From Buxus sempervirens (lineage: Eukaryota; Streptophyta; Magnoliopsida; Buxales; Buxaceae), in NCBI GenBank assembly GCA_947561395.2, contig OX387184.1, positions 28,510,766-28,574,765 of the forward strand: DNA of 64,000 nt, given 5' to 3'. The notes under the pieces are model-generated. The model had not been told where the DNA came from and searched no databases. It worked only from the letters and a program-made list of their open reading frames with translations. The translations under genes were made by a program, and so were the position numbers. Shown here one piece after another: positions 1-11,155 of the stretch (position 1 is its first letter; the number at the start of each line of letters is the position of its first letter).

Positions 1-1346
1 ACCGCCTGATGGGGTGCAGGCGGACACCTGGGTGCCTAAGTTAGTCTAATTGGTTGGTCTACGGCTTGAGATTCTAAGTAAGGTCTCAGTTGCGGTTCGA
101 GGAAGTCCGTAGACACCCCGATCCGCCCCGTCGGTTGACGGGTCCCTTAGAGTTTCCTAGGATTGAGTCAACTTTCTATTTGGTTCTCACCCGATTCCTA
201 ATCCAGCATGCCATTTAGTTAGGTCTTGGCGGGACTACCTAAGTGGTGTGGGTCCCTTTAGTTGATTTTATCTTGCTTTACTTAGGTGATCTGGGTCTGA
301 TTGGGTGGGCCCCGTTGGAAGATCCACGATGTCCTTGGTGGGCTTGGGTAAGCCCATGTACCCATGTGGGCCTCTTTCTAAGCCTAGGAGGCCCTGTGGG
401 CTTAGGTGAAATGAATTGATTTTATATTAAGGTTTAAGTTTGGAACTTAAGTAATTTTCATGTCAGAAGTGAGTCGGCATTGGTTTGCGGGCCCCTGGGT
501 GGGCCCCCATGTGGGTTGCCAAAAATTTTTTAACTTATCTTGCTTATATTGGCCAAAATGAATTGGACATCGGGCTTGGGGCCTGTAGTCCAAATTTGGG
601 CTTGAAAGCTCGGTTCCTTGAGGTTTAGGGTTTGCACCCTTCTTAGGTTTAGTTAATGGGCCTTGGCGGACCTGATAGGCCCTTACCCGGAGTCTCGGCC
701 AAACCATGCATTTCACACTTCATTCCACAAACAAGATTCGGGTGGGCCGCATTGGGTTTAGCCCGCCCGGTTCAACGGGTTGATTTCGATTAATCTTGCT
801 TATTTGCATGCTTTCCGGTTTAGTGGGCTTGGTGGGCCTCGTTGGAAGGCCCACTAGTGTTCCAAGTTGGACCAGTGGTCCAGGTACCATGTTGGGTTTC
901 CGGGTCTATTGGTTCATTCGGTTTAGTTATGAGATTATTCAAATCAATGAAAATCAAAGATCACACATAAAAATGCATTTTAAGGGTTTTGCAATGGGGG
1001 TGGTTTCATGGGCTTCCTAGGGGCTTTCAGTAGTTGTGTGGGCCCCTGCATGGGCCCACAATGGTTTAGGTAGTGGAGAAGCACCTCATTTGGTCTCTTT
1101 CGGGAGTTTCGCAATCATGGGAGGGGGAAGGAGGGAGGTATGGGGCTGCTGCCCCCACTCACTTTTCAACCACCTACAGCAGTGAGACAGAGGTTTTGGC
1201 ACCCCTGTTTGGTCTCCAAATTCATACACATACAGCAAGCCTCGAATATCAACACACAACCTAAGGCTAAGGACCTAACAAATGCCAATAACCCCCAAAC
1301 AATTACACATGCCCAGCAAACAATAAGAAAAATAAATGACAATAAC

Positions 1347-1453
1347 AATGGCCTTTAAAGGAAGCTAAGCAATGCTAATAATAATGGCCTTTAAAGGAAG
1401 CTAAGCAATGCTAATAACAATGGCCTTTAAAGGAAGCTAAGCAATGCTAAGGA
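1347..1453. repeat. Three tandem copies of a 36-bp unit inside LTR A
   Basis: The phrase AATGGCCTTTAAAGGAAGC begins at about 1347, 1383 and 1419, each followed by TAAGCAATGCTAA. The copies are nearly identical. Each contains the palindrome CCTTTAAAGG. I did not see the array at the matching place in copy B, so it looks like a local expansion. Confidence 0.85.
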
Positions 1454-2717
1454 TGGACCAAAGATAACATAAAGGTTATAGAAGGGAAGGGGACCTTCAT
1501 ACATGCCACTCCGACAATGACATATCTTGTGTGTGCACAAGCCAAACGACAAGTGAAGGGCTGCTGTAGGATGGGGAGGCATGGTTACTAACCACCGAGC
1601 AGCAAGTAAAAAAAACATGGGTACACAGAGATATATTGAGATTCAAAATAGTGGCCTCTTGGCTCGGTAAAAACAACAGCGGGGCATGCTACATATCCAC
1701 AAAAAAACAGTAGGTGAAGGAGGTAATGGATCATGTTCATGCAAACACATAGCAAGACATGGTGCTGTCTCCAACAGCACCTCTCATGGATTTTCCCCGG
1801 GGGTCATTTGGGGTTAAGGAGCATACTTTTTAATGTAGGAACAGATGCATGCTAAGGGATATGGCCACAGCAAAAACACACCAAAAGAAAATGAAAATGT
1901 AAACGAAAAGTGAGAGAAGAGATAATGTCAAGAAGGGTAATGGGGGGTTTACTTCGGGGTACATTGGACCAAAGAAGAGAGGAACATTCTCCTCTAATAA
2001 TTACTGGAATAAAGCCAAAACAGCAACCTAATGAGCACCTAAAAATATGTAAAACCAAACTCCAATACTCCCAAGGACACCTTACATGAACTTCTTACCA
2101 TTGTAGGGCCTCATGCCATGAAAAGAATAGCAAATGCATACTTAAAACCACATGGGAATGAGCCCATGCAAAAGAGGAAGGCAAGGGCAGAAAAATCAAT
2201 AAAAAAAAACTCATTTTAATGCATGTCAAAACAAATCTAACCAGGAACCTTACCTTGGTATCCTAAGCTTGTTGGTGGAGGTGTATGGCACTCCTTGAAG
2301 CAAAACAACAGTGGGGAACCTCGTTTTTCGCAGCAACAGCAATGGAGCCTCCTCTTCTTGGAGAACAAGTGGAGAAGAAGAAGAGGGAAGAAGCTTGGGA
2401 TCACTTGTGTGTGGTGTGGGGTGGTGGTGGAAGCAAGGAAGGTGGAGAAGAGTGGTTCGAATGGGAGAGATGGGTTTTCTTGGAGAGAGGTTGGAGAGAT
2501 GGGAGAGATTTTCGAAAATTCCAAGTCCTTTTTTTTTTCAATCCAAATGCCAATCCCAGAATGTAATGAGAGAGATGAAAGGTTTTGTTTAGAGAGTTAT
2601 TGAAAAATCCTTGGGAGATGGAGAGTTTTCTCATGGGAAAGTGGATGGTTGCCATGTGGAGAGGAAAGGTTGGGGGGAGGTCAAGGGTTTTTCTCTTGGG
2701 GAAGTGGAGGGTTGCCA

Positions 2718-2863
2718 TGTGTAAGATGGAGAGAGGGTTGTTTGTGTTGGGGAGGTGAAGGGTTAATGGGAGGTGGAGGATTTTTATTGGGGAGGTGACA
2801 TGTGTAAGATGGAGAGAGGGTTGTTTGTATTGGGGAGGTGAAGGGTTAATGGGAGGTGGAGGA
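2718..2863. repeat. Direct repeat of about 65 bp, 82-bp spacing, in LTR A
   Basis: The stretch from TGTGTAAGATGGAGAGAGGG through GGGAGGTGGAGGATT occurs at 2718 and again at about 2800. It sits in a larger G-rich region (about 2600-2990) of variants of GGGAGGTGAAGGGTT. No coding potential is supported. Confidence 0.7.
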
Positions 2864-3113
2864 TTGGTTGGGAAGTGAAGAGATTCATGGGGGAATCAAG
2901 AGTTTCATGGGGAAATGAAGAATCTTTATGGGGACATGAAGGGTTTTATGGGGAAGTGAAGGGTTGGGAGGTGAAGGGTTAGGAGGTGACACGTGTGCAG
3001 CCCTCATTGTGTCCACGTGGCATCCTATGTGGAGCCCCCATGCGCACACGTGGCATCCTATGTGGCATTGCCAAAAATCCAGAAATGCCCCTAGCTTTGA
3101 CTGTTCATATCTT

Positions 3114-3480
3114 TTTCATCCGGACTCCGATTTGAGCAAACTCAATTGCGTTGGAATCGTATCGAAGTCCTCTATCCATTGGGACTGAGCTAAACACCTG
3201 GCTTGGGGTTGGCAAAAAGTCAACTTTCGGCTCATTCTCAAGTTTGACCGGCCCACAGAACCTTCACCCAGACTCCGATTCCAGCAAACTCAGTTGCGTT
3301 GGACTCGTGTCAGGATTCTCTATCCAATGGTATAGAGCAAGGTACTTGGCACGGAAATCAAGGAAAAGTCAACTCTCGGCTCTTCCTCAAGTTTGACCGC
3401 CCGCAGAATCCTCATCCGACCTCAGATTCCTGCAAAATTAGTTGCGTTGGAACCGTGTCGGGATTCTTTATCCATTGAGA
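3114..3480. repeat. Three copies of a ~149-bp module near the LTR start (copy A)
   Basis: Each unit contains CATCCGGACTCCGATT (or a variant), then a GCAAACTCAATTGCGTTGGA-like phrase, a CGTGTC-like phrase and CTATCCATTGG. Units begin near 3114, 3263 and 3412. The same module occurs three times in LTR B (near 56717, 56866, 57016) and four times in LTR C (near 53025, 53170, 53315, 53460). It lies just inside the LTR 5' end as read on the minus strand, where U3 is expected. Confidence 0.8.
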
Positions 3481-3601
3481 TACAGCAAGGTAGCCAGATT
3501 TCATTTGTTCGAAAGGTCAACTTTCGACCCTTCAGGGTTTGACTTTTTAGCAGGGTTCTGCATTTTTGGCTTTTTGGGAGTGCAAAAATGAGGTGCTTAC
3601 A

Positions 3602-4060
3602 ATAAACATATTTTTTTTTTCAGAACTTTAACAAACCTAGAACTAAACGTAGGGAACCAGGTTTGAACTGTTCCTCTTACCTTAGATTCACACGAAAACC
3701 TTCCCTTCTTCTTCTGATCTGAGCAAAGTCAAAGCTCTTGGAAACTTACGTATGGGAGAAAAGTGTGCATACAGCTGGCTGCCTTCTCCTTTTCACTTCT
3801 CTCTCTAACGTAAATAGCAAACTTCTAATTAGGTTTTTATTTTCTTTTTTAATATTTTTGTTCAGAACTAATTAACCCAAATTACCTTCCTATACTTTCT
3901 CTTAAACCAAATTAGAATTGGATCTCAACTTAAATCAGCCGTCCATGTCCTTGTAATTTCGGCCAATCTCAATATTCTCCTTATTTCCATTAACTAATAA
4001 TTAACTATTTAATAAACAAGCTTAATAATTTCAACAATGATAATAATAATAGTAATAATA

Positions 4061-4119
<59 letters not shown>

Positions 4120-4346
4120 CTCAAAACTAAAATACAACTCACCTTATATTTAATTTTCCAAGTTCTCCGAGTCACCTTGCAACTTTCCGAGTTGAACCAA
4201 TTCCTCATTCTCTGCAATATTAATAATATTGATTAATTTATTTATTTTATCCTAATTATTTTATTAATAAAATCTAGGACTTTTATAAGGGAGGGCATCT
4301 ATTAATTTATTTATTTTATCTTTAGTACTGAACATTTGTTTTTGTA
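3602..4346. other. Intergenic, AT-rich, with a TAA microsatellite
   Basis: No gene is supported. A (TAA)n tract with a few AGTAAT interruptions fills about 4039-4119. It produces a spurious poly-leucine reading frame on the minus strand. The stretch 3610-4000 may be part of an older repeat into which LTR A inserted, but I could not define its ends. Confidence 0.6.
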
Positions 4347-4813
4347 TTAGGTAAATATTTGTGGTATGCGGGTTATCCAAACATGACGGGTTTTCTCTCT
4401 CCATATAGAGGAGTTTGATATCATCTTCAAGATTATTGTCTTGGAGGTGGAAGACTACATGCTCAAAGGAGATTTTTAATCATTTGCATTCTTCATTACA
4501 AAATGTGATTGAAAGATGTTTTGGTGTCTTAAAAGATCACTTTCCTATCTTGAAGATGATGTCGTCGTTCTCATTTAAAACCTGAGTGAAGATTGTATTT
4601 GCAGCATGCGCCATGCACAATTTTATTAGACAAAAGGCAAGACAAGACTGGCTATTTTGAGCAATACGTGGATGAAAATTTGATTGTTATGGATAATGAA
4701 GATGAGCACGAAGATGATATTAATTCGGATGGCTTGGTGCCACCAGGCCTAACTAATGAGATGGCGGCTTTCGGGGACGTATATGCAAATGCATTGGTAT
4801 TATTTGGTTATTA
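4347..4813 (+). pseudogene. PIF/Harbinger-like transposase, C-terminal fragment
   Basis: The plus strand, read with frame changes, gives GYPNMTGF followed by a PYRG-like phrase, then VIERCFGVLKDHFPILK, both diagnostic of the DDE nuclease domain of plant Harbinger (HARBI1-like) transposases. This block lies at about 4365-4560. A 73-residue acidic tail follows (4593-4814), with an Asp/Glu run at about residues 34-43 and a stop at 4812-4814. In active relatives this enzyme cuts and pastes DNA together with a Myb-like partner. Here the N-terminal catalytic part is absent, a residue before GYPN is changed and the frame is broken, so it is a dead fragment. No partner gene or terminal repeats were seen. 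Confidence 0.7.
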
Positions 4814-6205
4814 ATTGTATTTTATAAATAAACATTAGATGTCTACATTGAGTATACTCACTAGTATTTAAATATTATTATTTGGTTGACATTTTTTATT
4901 GTTTTGTTGCTTGCAAAGTTGGATATAGAAACTATACAATTTTTTCCAATAATCTGGGCAAACTGTACAAGATTCTAGATTCTAGATTCTAGTTTAAGAA
5001 TCTGAAGTCATAATCCAACTTATCCAAACAGGAATCTAGATTCTAAAATCGAGGAAATATAGTCTGGATTCTAGAATTTAGGATTATAATTCTTAGTTGG
5101 ATTTGCAAGTATGTCCCTGAAAGGAAATATAATCCAAATTCTATAATTCCCACCAAACACCACCTAAGCGCGACTTGATCCATTTGAAAGCTGAATATAT
5201 GTATTTTATCCATGCCAAGTCTTGATAATTCAAATGAAGCCACACTCAACTTATAAGCATCCGAAGTTGGCCAAGTCAGCATACTATTAATTGTTATACC
5301 AGAAACTTCATTTGATCATTTATTGCTCCCTTTAATCCAATTTTAAGTGATTTTTATATCAAATCTTCCTTGTTGAGTCCATTTTTAAATGCCTTCTGTA
5401 TGATTCAGTTTGGATTTCATTCAAGAGAGTTTTGATTAATTGAATCTATGCTACTCATTAGCAGTTCACATAATCAATTATATTAATGCACATTTGAGCA
5501 TTTTGATTTAAAATTTTTTTTCCTAACAAAAAAAAAGATTTAAATTTTTTATTTTTTTTGTGATTTTACTTTGAGTCTTACAAAGTAGCTTTGATTGTGA
5601 CAAATCAATAAGGGGCATCTTGCTCTATAGGATTATCCTCATTGAGAGTCATGCACTCTCATTTTATCCCATTCGTGTTTTGTTTTATTCCTTTTAGCTG
5701 GAATTAACTTTAGGTGTCTACCTACACCCTAATTAGGTAGTGGCAACTTCCCAAACTGGAAGTGATTTCACGTGCGACCGGACTCCATGTGCATACATCC
5801 TGGAGACTCCACTTGGTAAAGGGACTTTATTTGAACTGAGTTGACTCAAATCACCTAAATAGAGCACAATGCACTGACATGATCTCACCCACCCACACAC
5901 ACACACACAAACCACATCGGGTGTGATGTATAATTGACTTATTTTTAAATTTTGTGGGGTTAATCCACATGGATGAGCCATGATTGAATGACGATTGTTG
6001 GGGTATGGGGGTTATTACTGGAAGTTGTATGGGGCACTAGAGTGATTCAATTGCATACATTCATTGCATAAACTTAGACATATCTAATAGCCACCAACAT
6101 ATATAATGTATTTGTGTATTTTGTTTCCAATTTTTATTTTCTTTCTTTTCTTTGTATATGTTGTGCAATTATGGGTGTCTACAAATACGAGAAGTGGATT
6201 TCATT
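4814..6205. other. Intergenic, AT-rich
   Basis: No coding region is supported. A short tandem of GATTCTA is at about 4972-4994, related words recur at 5035-5075, and an AC microsatellite is at about 5889-5908. GGTGTCTAC words at 5712 and 6173 resemble LTR edges seen elsewhere in the window, but no matching element could be closed between them. Confidence 0.5.
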
Positions 6206-8289
6206 TGTCACATCCCGTAATTTTACATTAATTTAAGGGAAAGATAAAACAAACATCAACTAATCTTTATAGGTACTCACTTTCCCACGTTAGGATAGTT
6301 GGCTAACTAACATATAACAGAATATTGCAACAGAAGTAAGATAGGCTATGCAACTAAGATAGAAAATAAAAACATTCCACACTAATCCATCTTACAATTA
6401 TTATAGTACAAGGTTTGTTTATCTAAATCAAGACCCCTTTATAAAGGTCAATGTCTTCTCATTTCTCTCTGGAATCTACTAGATGATGACTCTCTCTTCA
6501 ATTCCTGACCTGTAATATAAAAAAGAATCATGAGCTCACAACCAATATAATGATACAAACAGAAATCAATCCATATACATTGATGAGGTCATCGATTAAA
6601 ATAGAATTACTACATACACATTACAATAATCATGAATAAAACCAACTCCAATCTCATCAAAGATAATACAACACTCATGATAATTCATAATAAATCAATC
6701 AATTACAAAATGCATGAACAATGTAATAACCATACACACACCATAGCTGAAATGATGGTAGACAAGACATATTTCCCCCTAAAATCCTCGAAGGGCAACA
6801 GTCCACTCTCCCTTCATCTAAATTGGTAGTATATGACTAATGATCAACTCAACCAACTGGGAGAAGACTCACTAGATGGAAGCACAGTGTTAGAGAACAC
6901 TCACCACCCCTATGTGGCCACTCATAGGGTTTAGCGTATCTCAACCCAAGGATACCTTTTTAATTCCACTTCTATTTTCAAGTTACCACGAGCATCATCC
7001 ATATGGAGCCATATCCTGGCATCGAAGATTAGAAACATACTCCTCTATAGGGTCATCTCGAAATCCATTACATTAGATGATGCATGATAATTAAGTAAGC
7101 ATAAAAAAGATTCAACTATTATAAACAAAATAATTATTTCACAATCACTATACTAGAATACCATTCTTAATTTGACGTCTTACATTCATATTATTTCCAC
7201 CATTAACTTTCAATGGTTAGTTGTTATTAGTTGAAAGCTAAGAATTCATTTCATCCTTACAGTTTTATGCACATTTGAATCATAATTTCTAATGCCATAA
7301 CATCTTAATCTATTCCCGTCTATATCACCGTCTAAATTCACATTAAACTACATAACCTTTGATGTCACTAGCTATGGTGTGCTGTCGATAGAATTATAGC
7401 ATTTCATAAGATTTTGAGTGTAAAATCTTGATAAATCATAACTTTTTGTGACTTACAGCATGTCATATTGGGGCTTACGTCTTGCTGACAGTGGCTATGG
7501 CATGCTGTTCACGCCCGTACGGTGTAAAACCCAAAAACAGGGTTTCTTAGGGTTGTTCAAAACCCTTCCCATTTTTCCTTCCATTTCCTTCATTCTAAGT
7601 CATTCAAATTCATTCGGAAGTGTAAGGTTATACCATTACCATGCATTTCAACTCATAAAAGTCCTCTAATCCTGACTAGGCATCATTTCCCACTTTACGA
7701 TACAAATACTAAGAACAAAACATGGTATAAACTATACATAAACTCAATATGCTAATTTATAGTTTCCTTACATGCAAAACCATCACTGAGAAGACTCAGA
7801 ACAATACTTTATTCATAAGACCCATCAAAGGCTAATCATACAAATGGTAGATTTAACAGAATACAATTCACATACATATTAGTGAAGCTTCTTTTACTTC
7901 TCAAGCCTCGATTCTCTCTTCCTCTTCTTCCTTTCTCCTTCTTCTTTTTTCTTCCTCCAGCTACTGCCCCCTTTCATCTCCACAACAGTAAGACCAATGA
8001 GTTTTGTGCTCCCCTCACCTCCTTTGATTGGAAACAAGTGGAGCCTCGTAGCATTAGCACCTTCAACATCAACACCACTTGCGCTATTTGGAACGTGGAG
8101 AGGGCGGTAGTCAAGACACAGCTGATCGCCCATGATATAAGGAGGTCTACGACATCGCCTGAGGTGAGGTTGGGGTTTTCGTTTCCGTCTCCTCTGTTGG
8201 CTCTATTAAGATCTTTAATTTGAGAGATAAGGAGCATTCCACCATTATTTATGAGATTTCTGACACTATTGCTCAGATTGGCTTGCAAG
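6206..8289. other. Intergenic; possible old LTR fragment at the left end
   Basis: TGTCACATCCCGTAATTTTAC at 6206 looks like a gypsy LTR edge, but I could not find the opposite end or a TSD. An open frame at 7882-8223 (113 codons, hydrophobic N-terminus) has no family signature. A further open stretch at about 8218-8290 continues after the MITE, so the MITE may have hit a transcribed or formerly coding region. No product is assigned. Confidence 0.35.
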
Positions 8290-8518
8290 CAGTGGCAGAA
8301 CCACCTTAGAGCTAGAGGGGGCAATTGCCCCCCCTAAAATTTTATTTTTTAATTTAAAATATATTTTTTCCTATATGTTTTAATTGAAATTTATGTTTTG
8401 CTCCCTCTAAAATTTCTGGTTTGCCCCCATAACTCATTAAAATTTCTATATTTCATTAGAAGTGTTAATTGAAAATTTTTTTTGCCCCCTCAGATTTGGA
8501 GCCCTGGTTCCGCCACTG
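8290..8518. mobile_element. Non-autonomous hAT-type MITE, 229 bp
   Basis: The left end reads CAGTGGCAGAACC and the right end, reverse-complemented, reads CAGTGGCGGAACC. The element is flanked by a perfect 8-bp duplication CTTGCAAG (8282-8289 and 8519-8526), the length made by hAT transposases. The interior is AT-rich with GCCCCC-type tracts and no reading frame. Its termini differ from those of the 9.7-kb hAT at 38276, so a different transposase probably moved it. Confidence 0.92.
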
Positions 8519-8713
8519 CTTGCAAGTGAACACATCTATGGAAGAGTTGGACAAGCATTAATCTACTGTGAATGCCATTGCTTGGGGACCTCTTGAGTTG
8601 TCCCATATCTATTTTTTTTGGAATGATACCCAGGATTTGGGAGTTTCCAATTGAAAATGAGTTCTCTTTATCAGCATTCCAAACATAGTTTTTTCTCTGT
8701 TTTTCCTATGAAT

Positions 8714-9020
8714 TGTTATGAATCCATTGAATATGGATGACCATTGGAATACACCTATTCAAGGATACACCTCTTGGAGCTTTGGGATACACCTCTTGGA
8801 ATACACCTCTTGAGATGAAAAGATACACCTCTTCAAGGATACACCTCTTGGAGCTTATAAAAGGGTCTTGAGATGTATGGAATTGAAACACACAAATTTG
8901 CTAACTAGTGAATGATCTTGAGTTCTGAGAGAGCTGATTTTCTCTTCCATTTGAGTCTATCTTATCTTACTAATCTTTCTTGTCTTGCCATTCTCTTTCT
9001 TTTACAACACGTTATCAGCA
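8714..9020 (+). repeat. Copia 5' LTR
   Basis: It begins TGTTATGAATCC. Similarity to the 3' LTR runs through GTTATCAGCA near 9020, so the end could be either there or at ACAACA (9009) with GTTATCAGCACG as the primer site. By eye about 8 differences separate the two LTRs. The body holds about seven copies of ATACACCTCTT-like words (8750-8850) and TATAAAAGGG at about 8856-8865, a good TATA box. Confidence 0.9.
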
Positions 9021-9069
9021 CGAGTCTCTGCCAAATCTGAAAGCTAGTAACATTCTTTTAAAAGTCACT

Positions 9070-9150
9070 GTAAGTATTTCTGTTATTTTGTTTGTGATAA
9101 TGAAATTAATTTTATATATTATACAAATGCTTTATAACTTTGATTTATAG
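9070..9150 (+). other. Possible leader intron upstream of copia gag
   Basis: A GTAAGTATT donor at 9070 and a TTTATAG acceptor ending at 9150 bracket a T-rich stretch. The gag-like reading frame opens directly after the acceptor. This is inferred from splice consensus only. Confidence 0.35.
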
Positions 9151-10180
9151 AAAATTTCAAATCTTAGCAAACTTGAATTTGTTGCTCTCGACATTTCTGG
9201 GAAAAATTACTTATCTTGGATCCTTGATGCTGAGATCCATCTCGATGCGATGAACCTTGGAAACACTATTAAAGAAGGAAATGAAGCATCCCTGCAGGAT
9301 TGTGCTAAGGCAATGATTTTCCTTCGCCATCATCTTCATGAGGAATTGAACACTGAATATCTCATGGTAAAAGATCCCTTTGTTTTATGGAATAGTTTGA
9401 AGGAAAGATATGAGCACCAGAAGTGCGTCATCCTTCCAAAGGCTCGATATGATTGGTTGCACCTGAGGTTGCAAGATTTCAAGAGTGTAAGTGAGTATAA
9501 TTCTTCACTCTTTAAAATCAGCTCACTTTTGAAGTTATGTGGTGAAAAAATCACTGATGAAGACATGTTGGAAAAGACTTTTACTACTTTCCACGTCTCG
9601 AATGTGCTCTTGCAGTAGCAATACTGAGAGCGAAAGTTTACAAAGTATTCTAAACTCATTTCTTGTTTTCTAGTGGCTGAGCAAAATAACGAGCTTTTGA
9701 TGAAAAATCACCAGTCTCGTCCAATTGGTTCCACACCACTTCCCGAAGCAAATGGTATATCATTCCAGAAGAATGGTAGACATGGACGAGGACGTGGTAG
9801 AAAGAATTATCAATATAGTGGCACCAGAAGTGAAACCACTAAAAGGAGAATCCACCAAGCACCTTACCATCATAAATGGAAGAAATCATAAAAGAGCAAA
9901 GGTCTCGTGAACAATCCTCAAAAGAAAAATGAAGATGTATTTCATCGATGTGGTATGAATGCACATTGGTCACGTACCTGTCGTACGGCCAGACACTTGG
10001 TAGATCTATATCAAGCCTCTAAAAGAGAAAAAGGAAAGGAAATTGAAATGAATGTTAAAGAACGAATAGATAATTATGATGGAATTGATATTACTCATCT
10101 TGATGTTTTTGATTTCTTTGAAGATCCTAGTGGTAGAATTGATCATCTTATTGGTGATGGAAATGTTTATTTTGAGTAGT
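9151..10180 (+). pseudogene. Copia gag (UBN2-type), broken
   Basis: From 9151 the frame reads FVALDISGKNYLSWILDAEIH and continues through a 122-residue open block (9250-9618) typical of the plant copia capsid domain, with SLKERYEHQK and YNSSLFKI phrases. A stop near 9616 and a frameshift precede a basic Gly/Arg segment (9673-9891), then another stop. The last block (9907-10179) holds the nucleocapsid knuckle. Its first cysteine is replaced by phenylalanine in the phrase FHRCGMNAHWSRTC, so the zinc site is incomplete. The protein would have packaged the element's RNA. Confidence 0.85.
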
Positions 10181-10274
10181 AAGTCTTTGTTTACTATATT
10201 ATAAGAGTTTGAATTCTATAGTAATGAAATTTTATATTTTGCATGTATGAACAAGCATAGATTCTATTGATGAA

Positions 10275-10652
10275 TTGATGAATGCTGATGATGTATGCTT
10301 GGTAGATAGTGCGACAACTCACACAATCCTTAAAAATAAGAAATATTTCCAATGTTTGAAACATAGCAAAGCCAATGTAAACACAATATCAGGTTCATCG
10401 AACCTAATTGAAGGCTTCGGAAGAGCATATATATTATTTCCCAATGGCACAACATTGTGCATTGATGATGCTCTATTTTCTCCAAGATCAAGAAGGAACT
10501 TGTTGAGTTTTAAAGATATACATCGTAATGGTTATCATATTGAAACCACTAATGAAGGCAACAAAGAGCATCTTTTTATTACTCAAATACAATCAGGCCA
10601 GAAGCTAGTGTTAGAAAAGCTGCCATCATTCTCTTCGGGGTTGTATTATACG
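10275..10652 (+). pseudogene. Copia protease and start of pol, interrupted by the LINE
   Basis: An open block contains the aspartic protease active-site region LVDSATTHTI and the downstream phrase RRNLLSFKDIHRNGYHIET, which leads into the pre-integrase region. The frame is cut at 10668 by the LINE and resumes at 21952. The protease would have processed the polyprotein. Confidence 0.85.
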
Positions 10653-10668
10653 AAAATGATAATGATTG

Positions 10669-11155
10669 TCTGTCCATCTTGGAGGTGAGCGGCTCAGCGA
10701 CTGGGGCATCTGAAGCGTCTAGAGCATTTGAAGCGTCTAAAGCGTCTGTGCGACTAGAGCATCTGAAGCATCTGGAGCGTCTGTGCAAGCCTCTCGGTGA
10801 CCGTCTGGAGCGGCTTGGCGGTGAGCTTCTGGAGCGTCTGTCCATCTTGGAGGTGAGTGTCTTAGCGATTGGGAGGTGAACATCTCGTCGCTCTGTTCTA
10901 GAGGTAGCCCTGTTTCGTCCTGGAGATCTGGAGCTCCTGTGCCATCTGTGCATCCTAGAGGGAATAGCGACTGCATAAGGCCGACCTTCTTATGTCGTTC
11001 GCCCGCTTCTGCCGGCGACCGAACCTCCTTCCCAAGTAGTCGCTGGACCTGCTGCGCTCTATTGCGTGGGTTTCTGATTGAGATTGTTCCCTTGCTCGTG
11101 GTAGAGGCATTCCCAGGACCCTATGGTGGTGCCTGGAGGCCTGAATTAGAGTGGA
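10669..11155 (+). promoter_or_regulatory. LINE 5'UTR / internal promoter region with GC-rich short repeats
   Basis: The first 200 bases are built from variants of GAGCGTCTG and GAGCATCTGAAGCGTC, and TCTGTCCATCTTGGAGGTGA occurs at 10669 and again near 10837. Base composition is far more GC-rich than the surroundings. L1 elements carry internal promoters in this region, but the promoter role here is inferred from position. Reading frames through it on both strands are low-complexity artefacts. Confidence 0.6.

Larger units (their letters stand above)
1..3601 (-). mobile_element. Tat-type Ty3/gypsy long LTR, copy A (cut by window edge)
   Basis: On the minus strand this LTR starts with TGTAAGCACCTCATTTTTGC at 3601 and runs off the left edge. 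By comparison with copies B and D only about 55-70 bp are missing. The first 700 bases match copy B (from 53788) almost base for base. The middle (about 950-2550) differs from B and partly resembles copy C. No purine-rich tract lies next to 3601, unlike copies B and C, so A is a 5' LTR or a solo LTR and any internal region lies outside the window. The many short ORFs inside it are on both strands, lack family motifs and are not taken as genes. Assignment to the Tat lineage rests on the linked integrase near copy B. Confidence 0.8.

Noticed and set aside
4005-4217. 70-residue poly-leucine reading frame on the minus strand
   Set aside because: It is the translation of a TAA microsatellite.
5712-6182. 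Possible LTR bounded by GGTGTCTAC words
   Set aside because: The ends are not a TG...CA pair in consistent orientation and no target duplication was found.
8750-8850. Regularly spaced short repeats resembling a CRISPR array
   Set aside because: The units are too short and the spacers are too short and uneven. The array lies inside a plant copia LTR and is duplicated in both LTRs.
10579-10976. Overlapping Arg/Ser/Asp-rich frames on the minus strand
   Set aside because: They are translations of the GC-rich short repeats at the LINE 5' end and the end of the copia protease.
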